Part shown: positions 15,192 through 22,000 of the stretch, piece by piece
How positions within the stretch are numbered: position 1 is the stretch's first letter
Layout: every line of letters begins with the position of its first letter
Assembly (NCBI GenBank): GCA_036397095.1
Contig: DASWJQ010000040.1
Span: forward strand, 1 to 24,226
DNA from: DASWJQ01 sp036397095
GTDB taxonomy: Bacteria; Chloroflexota; Anaerolineae; Anaerolineales; E44-bin32
DNA length: 24,226 nucleotides
Reading direction: 5' to 3'
Notes under the pieces: generated by a model
Database searches by the model: none
Told to the model about the DNA's origin: nothing
Seen by the model: only the letters and a program-made list of their open reading frames with translations
Position numbers and translations under genes: made by a program

Positions 15192-15644
15192 ATGGCCGAT
15201 TCAACCGTCTTACTGATCGATGACAATCCCACCTTCCTGGACATTATTGGGACCTTCCTGTCGAAGCAGGCAGGTTGGCAGGTTGTAGCCAAAGCCCTCG
15301 AGGCCGGCACGGCGCTGCGCCTGGCGCAGCAGCTGAAGCCCGAATTCGTGTTGCTGGACCTGGGCATGCCCGGCCTGACCGGACTTGAGCTCCTGCCCTT
15401 GATCCGCTCCTTATTGCCCGAGGCCGGCATTGTCATTCTGACGCTGCTGGATACGGAAGGCTATGCCAAGGCGGCACTGGCTGGCGGAGCCGATGCTTTC
15501 GTCTCCAAGGCTTCGCTCAATCGGGACCTGATGTCCGAGCTCCGACGAATCCGTGCTCAGCGTGAGACTGATGCAGGCAGCGCTGACGTCGTGCTGACAA
15601 GTCCCGTCGCCGGGGGCAAGCCGGCCAACAATGCTCGACGCTAG
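15192..15644 (+). CDS. Stand-alone receiver protein (NarL-like receiver without output domain)
   Basis: 150-residue single-domain response regulator. Acidic pair in LLIDDNP (Asp10/Asp11), phospho-acceptor Asp56 in FVLLDLGMPGLTG, signalling Thr in VILTLLD, Lys in FVSKASL. The receiver most resembles those of NarL-type regulators, but after the last helix (LMSELRRIRAQRE) there are only about 25 polar residues and no helix-turn-helix. It probably works as a phosphate shuttle or sink, or by protein contact. Start ATG 15192 has GAGG (15179-15182) 9 nt upstream. It lies between two kinase genes, 118 bp after the first regulator, and may be under its own promoter near the 15115 dyad. Confidence 0.9.
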   Translation: MADSTVLLIDDNPTFLDIIGTFLSKQAGWQVVAKALEAGTALRLAQQLKPEFVLLDLGMPGLTGLELLPLIRSLLPEAGIVILTLLDTEGYAKAALAGGADAFVSKASLNRDLMSELRRIRAQRETDAGSADVVLTSPVAGGKPANNARR

Positions 15645-15662
15645 ACGAGGAGCCAGCCAGGA

Positions 15663-15782
15663 ATGGCAGGCGTGGTACTCATGATCCCATTCGCGCAGCC
15701 GGGGAGCAATGTGGCTCAAGTTGGCTGGGCAGCCGGCTGCTGGCCGCAGCGCCGCGGACCGCATTCGGGCGAGTCGTCATGA
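15663..15782 (+). CDS. Possible 39-residue coupling ORF before second kinase
   Basis: ATG at 15663 opens a 39-codon frame (MAGVVLMIPFAQPGSNVAQV...) whose TGA overlaps the ATG of the second kinase (ATGA, 15779-15782). Purine stretches GACGAGGAG and CCAGGA lie upstream. The kinase itself has a poor ribosome-binding site, so reinitiation after this short ORF could drive its translation. There is no recognisable domain, and the sequence could be non-coding. Confidence 0.25.
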   Translation: MAGVVLMIPFAQPGSNVAQVGWAAGCWPQRRGPHSGESS

Positions 15783-18532
15783 CCACCCTCCGTGTCAGAC
15801 TGGCCCTGGCCATGGTGGCTCTTACGGTCTTGCCACTTTCCTTCTATTTAATGGCCAACCTCTTGACGACACGTCGCACCTTGCAGCTATCGGCTGCCGA
15901 TCATTTGTCGGCAATCGCCCACTTGCGCACAGCCGAGTTGGAGCATTGGTCGTCCAGCCATGAAGCAGCCGTGGCCTTGCTGGCCGGCGAGCCCCGGCTG
16001 GTTGCCGATGTGCTCTTGCTGGTCGAGGGGCAAGGCGGCATCGCTTTGGCGGTGGCGGCGCAAAACCGTGTGGTTGATCTCCACTTGGATCCGGCCGGCC
16101 GCATCCTCGGTTTTAGCCGACTGCTGGTGCTGGCTGTGGATAGTGGTCAAATCCTGGCTTCGACAGAGAGGGAGCGAGTCGGGGAAGTGTGGAGCGACCC
16201 GGCGGTGGAGGCTGCCGGTATTGACGCCCCGCAGTTGTGGCCGCCCCATCGGTCCGCTGTCGATGGCACGCTCGTGTTGACGGCGGCCGGACCGATTTTG
16301 GATGAAGACCATAGGCTCATTGGGGTCTTGCTCGGGGAGTTCCCGTTGCAGGAGGCAGTTAACCGGTTGGCGGCCAGCGAGATCAACTTCGAGAGCGAGG
16401 ACAGCTTCCTGGTCAACGCACAGGGCATGGCCCTCACCGAGCTGAGATTCATCGAGAATGCCGTGCTCACCGTAGGTGTTGCCACGCCGGCGATCCTGCA
16501 CTGCCTGACGGGCCAATCGACCAGAGGCTGGGGTCGCGACTACCGCGGCATTCCGGTTATCGGCGCCTATGAGTACTTGCCCACCCAGCAGATCTGCCTG
16601 GCGATCGAAGTGGACGAGGCCGAGGCCCTTCAACCGCTTAAGGACTTGGGTCGCAGCCAGCTGGCCGTGTTCCTGTTGACGGCCCTGGCTTCCCTTGGCA
16701 CCGGTCTGACGCTCGCCGGCCGGATCAGCGAGCCGCTTGAACAGATGCGCCAGCACGCGGCCGGCCTGGCTGCCGGGGATCTTAGCGTGCGCATGCCCGA
16801 GGCCAATACGGATGAACTGCAGCGCTTGGGCCAGACATTCAACCTGATGGCGGCCGAGCTGCAGAGTAACATCGGCAAACTTGAAGCCGAGGTGGAGAAG
16901 CGCACTGCCGATTTGGCTCAGGCCGAGTTCGAGGTGCGCACCCTGCTCGATTCGAGTGAAGCACTGGCCTCGGGGGAGGATCTGGAACACTCCCTCGAGC
17001 AAGTGCTAGCCCTCCTGTGCGCTCGCGGCAAGTGGGTCTATGCCGAGGCCTGGCTGGCCAACGAGGATGGGGAGCGCCTTGCGCGGGGAGCCTACTACCA
17101 GCAGGGAGGGGACCTGGCGGTGGCCTTCGCCCTGGCCAGTGCCGACTTGCAGTTCGCCAAAGGACAGGGTGTCGTCGGGCGGGTTTGGCAAACGGCTGAA
17201 CCGGAGTGGATCCAGGATGTCCTAACGGATGATGATCCCGTCTTCTCCCGTGTGAATCTGGCGAGAGAGGCCGAGCTCCACGCCGTCCTGGCCGTGCCGG
17301 CCGCGGTTGGCAGTGAGGTACTAGCCGTGCTCACCTTCTTCTCCGACGCCACACGCGAGGAAGACAGTGAGACGGCCAGCCTGACCCTGGCGGTGGCTCG
17401 CCAGTTGGGGCCGGCCATTCAACGCCGGGCGGCGCTAGAGGCCCTGGAGCTCTCCGAAGCCCGCTACTTGGCCCTGTTCCATGAAATGCCGGTCGCCATG
17501 TACCGCACTACGGTGGATGGACGCTTCCTTGACGCCAACCAGGCACTTATCAACTTGCTTGGCTACCCCGATCGCAAGTCGCTGCTGAGCCATCCACTCC
17601 AAGCCTTCTATATCGACCCGATCGAGCGTGCCCAGTGGATTGAAAAGCTGCGCAAAGTCGGAGAGATCTCCGAATTCGAGACCCAAGTCAAGAGGGGAGA
17701 CGGACAGCCCATCTGGGTCAGGCAATCGACGCGGCTGCGGCATGGGGCAAATGGGGGTGGCGAGATTTTGGAGGGAGCCGTCATCGACATAACACCGCGC
17801 AAGATGGCCGAGGAGACTTTGCGGTCCTACGCCTCGGAGCTGCGGCGTTCGAATCAAGAGCTTGAGCAGTTTGCCTACATCGCCTCGCACGATCTACAGG
17901 AACCCCTGCGCATGGTTTCGAGCTACGTCCAATTGTTACAGCAACGCTACGCCGACAAGCTGGACGATGAAGCCAACGAGTTCATCGAGTATGCCGTCGA
18001 CGGAGCCGCCCGCATGCAGCGGCTCATTAACGACCTGCTCGCCTTCTCACGCGTCGGCACGCGTGGCAAAGACCCGGGACCGGTCGACAGCCAGACTGTC
18101 TTTCAGCGGATCTTGCGCACGATTGACTCACGCCTACGCGAAGCGGAGGCACAGGTTGAGGTGGCTGCGTTGCCTGTCGTGTTGGCTGACGAGGGGCAGC
18201 TGGAGCAAGTCTTCACCAACCTGATCTCAAACGCCATCAAGTATCGCGGCCAACAGCCGCCAAGGATCCGAGTGGAAGCGCGACGCGACGGCGCTGAGTG
18301 GATTTTTCAGATCGCCGACAACGGAATCGGAATCGATCCGCAGTATTTCGACCGCATCTTTATCATTTTCCAGCGGCTGCACACCCGCCAGGCCTACGAA
18401 GGGACGGGCATTGGCCTGGCAATGTGCAAGAAGATCGTTGAGCGTCACGGGGGCCGCATCTGGCTCGAGTCTGAGCCGGGCAAAGGATCAACCTTCTACT
18501 TCACACTTCTTGCCGTGCCGGAGGGGTCATGA
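15779..18532 (+). CDS. Membrane sensor histidine kinase (Cache-like sensor-HAMP-GAF-PAS-HisKA-HATPase)
   Basis: 917-residue kinase. Membrane helix about 7-29, then an extracytoplasmic region of about 265 residues with a double-Cache-like look (LRTAELEHWSSSHEAAVALLAGEP, later GYEY-like GAYEYLPTQQICLAIEVDEAEA), and a second helix about 295-318. HAMP linker (about 315-370, ISEPLEQMRQHAAGLAAGDLSVRMP), GAF (about 384-550), PAS (about 557-680). HisKA box FAYIASHDLQEPLRMVSSYVQ with phospho-acceptor His704, and HATPase with NLISNAIKYRG, ADNGIGI and YEGTGIGLAMCKKIVERHGG. The HDLQEPLR-type core is that of Cph1/bacteriophytochrome-like kinases, which normally pair with Rcp1-like receivers; one follows with an ATGA overlap. 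It senses an external small molecule by architecture; the ligand is unknown. Confidence 0.92.
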   Translation: MTTLRVRLALAMVALTVLPLSFYLMANLLTTRRTLQLSAADHLSAIAHLRTAELEHWSSSHEAAVALLAGEPRLVADVLLLVEGQGGIALAVAAQNRVVDLHLDPAGRILGFSRLLVLAVDSGQILASTERERVGEVWSDPAVEAAGIDAPQLWPPHRSAVDGTLVLTAAGPILDEDHRLIGVLLGEFPLQEAVNRLAASEINFESEDSFLVNAQGMALTELRFIENAVLTVGVATPAILHCLTGQSTRGWGRDYRGIPVIGAYEYLPTQQICLAIEVDEAEALQPLKDLGRSQLAVFLLTALASLGTGLTLAGRISEPLEQMRQHAAGLAAGDLSVRMPEANTDELQRLGQTFNLMAAELQSNIGKLEAEVEKRTADLAQAEFEVRTLLDSSEALASGEDLEHSLEQVLALLCARGKWVYAEAWLANEDGERLARGAYYQQGGDLAVAFALASADLQFAKGQGVVGRVWQTAEPEWIQDVLTDDDPVFSRVNLAREAELHAVLAVPAAVGSEVLAVLTFFSDATREEDSETASLTLAVARQLGPAIQRRAALEALELSEARYLALFHEMPVAMYRTTVDGRFLDANQALINLLGYPDRKSLLSHPLQAFYIDPIERAQWIEKLRKVGEISEFETQVKRGDGQPIWVRQSTRLRHGANGGGEILEGAVIDITPRKMAEETLRSYASELRRSNQELEQFAYIASHDLQEPLRMVSSYVQLLQQRYADKLDDEANEFIEYAVDGAARMQRLINDLLAFSRVGTRGKDPGPVDSQTVFQRILRTIDSRLREAEAQVEVAALPVVLADEGQLEQVFTNLISNAIKYRGQQPPRIRVEARRDGAEWIFQIADNGIGIDPQYFDRIFIIFQRLHTRQAYEGTGIGLAMCKKIVERHGGRIWLESEPGKGSTFYFTLLAVPEGS

Positions 18533-18981
18533 ATGCGAGTCATGAGAACATGGTAAGACCGATCGAGATCTTGCTTGTCGAGGACAATCCGGGCGATGTT
18601 CGACTGACCCGGGAAGCGCTGATCACAAACAAGATCAACAACACGATGCGGGTGGCCAGCGATGGCGTCGAAGCGCTCCAGATGCTTCGCCGTCAGGGCG
18701 AGCACGAAAATACCCCGCGCCCGGATCTGATCCTTCTCGACTTGAATCTGCCGCGCAAAGACGGGCGGGAGGTGCTGGAGGAGATCAAGCAAGATCCCCA
18801 GCTGAAGAGGATCCCCGTCGTGGTGCTGACGACTTCCTCGGCTGAGGAGGACATTCTGCGATCGTACGATCTGCACGCCAATGCGTTCGTCACCAAGCCG
18901 GTCAGCCTTTTTGAGTTTATCGAGGCCGTCAAGTCGATCGAAGAGTTCTGGCTTTCGGTCGTCCGGCTTCCGAATGCCTGA
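18529..18981 (+). CDS. Rcp1-like single-domain response regulator
   Basis: 150-residue receiver-only protein of the group that partners Cph1-type kinases. It shows ILLVEDNPGDVRLTREAL at the start, phospho-acceptor Asp71 in LILLDLNLPRKDGREVL, VVVLTTSSAEEDILRSYDLHANAFVTKPVSLFEFIEAV, all close to the group's consensus. ATG at 18529 overlaps the kinase stop (ATGA), so coupling and cognate pairing are strongly suggested. A second ATG at 18550 is possible and would remove 7 poorly conserved residues. It has no output domain, so the signal must pass on by contact, perhaps to the receiver-HD-GYP protein encoded next. Confidence 0.94.
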   Translation: MNASHENMVRPIEILLVEDNPGDVRLTREALITNKINNTMRVASDGVEALQMLRRQGEHENTPRPDLILLDLNLPRKDGREVLEEIKQDPQLKRIPVVVLTTSSAEEDILRSYDLHANAFVTKPVSLFEFIEAVKSIEEFWLSVVRLPNA

Positions 18982-19016
18982 TCTCTGGCCACCTGAGTAA
19001 GGAATCGCGCCTACCG

Positions 19017-22000
19017 ATGGATCGCACCACCAGTAAGCCCAAGGGGAATGGGGTCGAAGCGCTGACAATGACCCGGGTCCTGATGATTGAGGACAATCCC
19101 GGCGATGCCCGGCTGGTCCGGGCCTACCTGGACGAGCGGCACGAAATGTCGCCAAGCGGGTCCCACTATCAAATCGAAGTAGTTGACTCGCTGGCCGGCG
19201 CCGAGATTCAGTTTGCCGGCAATGAATTCGACGTCGTCCTACTGGATTTGACCTTGCCCGACAGTGCGGGTTTGGACACCGTGCGCCGTATGGCCGCGTT
19301 GGCTGTGTCCACACCCATCGTTGTGCTCAGCGGTCAGGCCGACACCCAGGTTGCCGTCGAAAGCCTGCAGGCCGGGGCACAGGACTACCTGGTCAAGGGC
19401 CTTTTTGACCGCGATCAACTCGATCGATCCATTCGCCATGCCATTGAGCGCTGGCAAACCGCCCGCCAACTGGAACACAGCGAATGGGCCAACCGGTCCA
19501 TTCTCAATTCGATGGATCCCAATATTGCCGTGGTCGACGAGGACGGCAGGATCAGCCACACCAATCGGGCCTGGCGCCGCTTTGCCCAGGAAAACGGGCT
19601 AGATCCAGCTGCGGTCAGCGCCGGCGTCGACTATCTGGGGCCTCTGCGCCGAGCCGCCGCCGGCGGTGATGAACTAGCCCAGCAGGCCCTCGATGGCATT
19701 GAGGCCGTGATCAGCGGGACCCAGACGAGCTATGTCCTGGAGTACCCTTGCAACTCCCCGGATCGAGAACGCTGGTATCTAATGCGGGCCAACACATTGG
19801 AGCTGGGTCGAGGCGCCGTCATTCTGCATATCGACCTCACCGACCGACGCCAGATGGAGTTGGCTCTCGCCAGCCAGCAGGCGGAAATCCGGACCCTGGT
19901 CGAGAACTCACCGGAAGTGATTGCTCGCTACAGCCCCACTGGGGAGCATTTGTATATCAGTCCAGCCATCCACAAGTTGACCGGTCATGAGCCCGCGGAA
20001 TATGTCGGCAGCAAGGCCTCCGGCATCGTCCCACCGGAGCGCCAGGATCTGTGGCAAGAGGCCATCCATTCGGTGGCCGAGTCGGGTGCTGAGCGACAAA
20101 TCGAGTTCAGCCATGCCGTGAATGGTCGGCGCCGCACCTTCCGGACCAACCTCGTGCCAGAGCGAGCCGCCGATGGATCGATTGCCAGCGTCCTGTCGGT
20201 TTCGCACGATGTGACCGACCTGGTGGAGGCACATGAGGCGCTGCGCGGTCGGGAAGCAGTCCTGGAAGCCGTCAGCTTTGCCGCCGAGCGGTTCCTTGCC
20301 AGCCGAGACTGGCGGGCGGTTACCCCGGCCATCCTGGCGCGACTCGGCCTGGCGGCCGGCGCTTGTCGCTCCTATCTGTTTGAGAATGGCTGGGATGGCG
20401 AAGGCCGGCGCACGGCCAAGCAGCTTTTCGAGTGGGCCGAGCGTGACGACCTAGCCCTGCTGCCCGAGCTTGGGTCCCGGCCATTTGGCTACCTTGAGAT
20501 TGGATTCGAACGCTGGCAAAGCGTGTTGGCGGCCGGCGGAACGATAGAAGGACCGGTCGCTGCATTTCCCCCGGATGAGCAGGAATTCCTCGTCTTGCAA
20601 GCCGTCCAATCCCTGGTCGTTGTCCCTGTCTTCCTCGGCGACGACTGGTGGGGATTCCTGGGTTTCGACGACTGCAGCCATGAGCGTCACTGGGATGATG
20701 CCCAAGTCGAGGCGCTGCGGACGGCCGCCGCCTTGCTCGGTGCCGCCATCCAACGAGAGCGGGCCGAGCAGACCCTCACATTCCGGGAACGGCGCTTCCG
20801 GGCGCTCGTCGAGAATGGTTGGGATGGCGTAGCCATTGCTGACGAGACCGGCAAAGTTTTGTACGCCACCGAGTCGATTCGCAGTTTGCTGGGGTACGAG
20901 CTGGACGATTTCTTGGGCCAAAGCGGCTTTGAATTGATCCATCCGGACGACCGCCAGCGGGCGGCCGCGTCGTACCAGCGTGTGACCCAGGGAGAAACCG
21001 GGGACGGCCGGCTTGAAGTGCGGCTGCGCCGGGCGGACGGAGAGTGGCGCTGGTTCAACATGGTCGGCACCAATTTGACGGATGATCCGGCGGTCGGCGG
21101 CATCGTGGTCAATTTCCACGATATCACCGCCCGTCGTGCCGCCGAGGCCGAATTGGCTCATCGTGAACGGCTGTACCGTTCGACGCTAGAGAACATTACT
21201 GATGTCGTTGCGATCCTCGACAAGGAGGGCCGCTCCACCTACCTCAGCCCGAGCGTCTTGACCCTAACCGGAGTCGCCCCCGAGGTTCTTTTGGGCCAGT
21301 CGATATACGAGTACCTGCACCCAGATGACGTGGCCGCCGCCAGATTGACGATAGAGCAGGCGCTGGCCCATGAGGGGGAACCAACTTCAATTCAATTCAG
21401 ATTGCTGCATCTCGAACAGGGCTGGATCGACGTCGAGGCCGCCGGCCGGGCGGAGCACGGCCCCGACGGAGAAACCAGGCTGCTGCTCACGGCGCGAGAT
21501 GTCACCGAACGGCACCGCATGGAAGCCGAGCTTCGCCGTGAACGCGACTTGCTGGGCCGGATCATGGAAACCAGCCCAACCGGGATTTTGATGTTTGGTG
21601 AGGACGGCTGCGTGACCTTCGCCAATCCCCAGGTCGAGAAGATTCTGGAGGTAACCCAGGAGGAGATCCGGGGCCGCCACTACGATGATCCAGCCTGGGG
21701 TGTACTGGATCTTGCGGGCCATGATCTGCCGCAAGAAGATATGCCGGTGGCGGCTGTGTTTGCTACTGGGGACGCCCGTTTCGATGCGCCGGCGTCGGTC
21801 CGTCACGCGGATGGCACGATGGTCTTCCTCACGGTCAACGCGGCGCCGGTGCTGGATAGCGACGGAGGCGTCTTTGCCGTCGTTGCCAACCTGCACGACA
21901 TCTCCGAGTTCGTTCGAGCGAAGCAGGCGGTCGAGGCCAGCGAGCAACGCTTCCGCTCGCTGGTGCAGAACAATACCGACATCATCACCATCACCGATGC

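Noticed and set aside
15887..17002. 371-codon open frame on the minus strand opposite the second kinase
   Set aside because: It lies wholly within the kinase sensor/HAMP coding region, with no domain and no ribosome-binding site; GC-driven shadow. The same applies to the 331-codon frame at 11232-12227.
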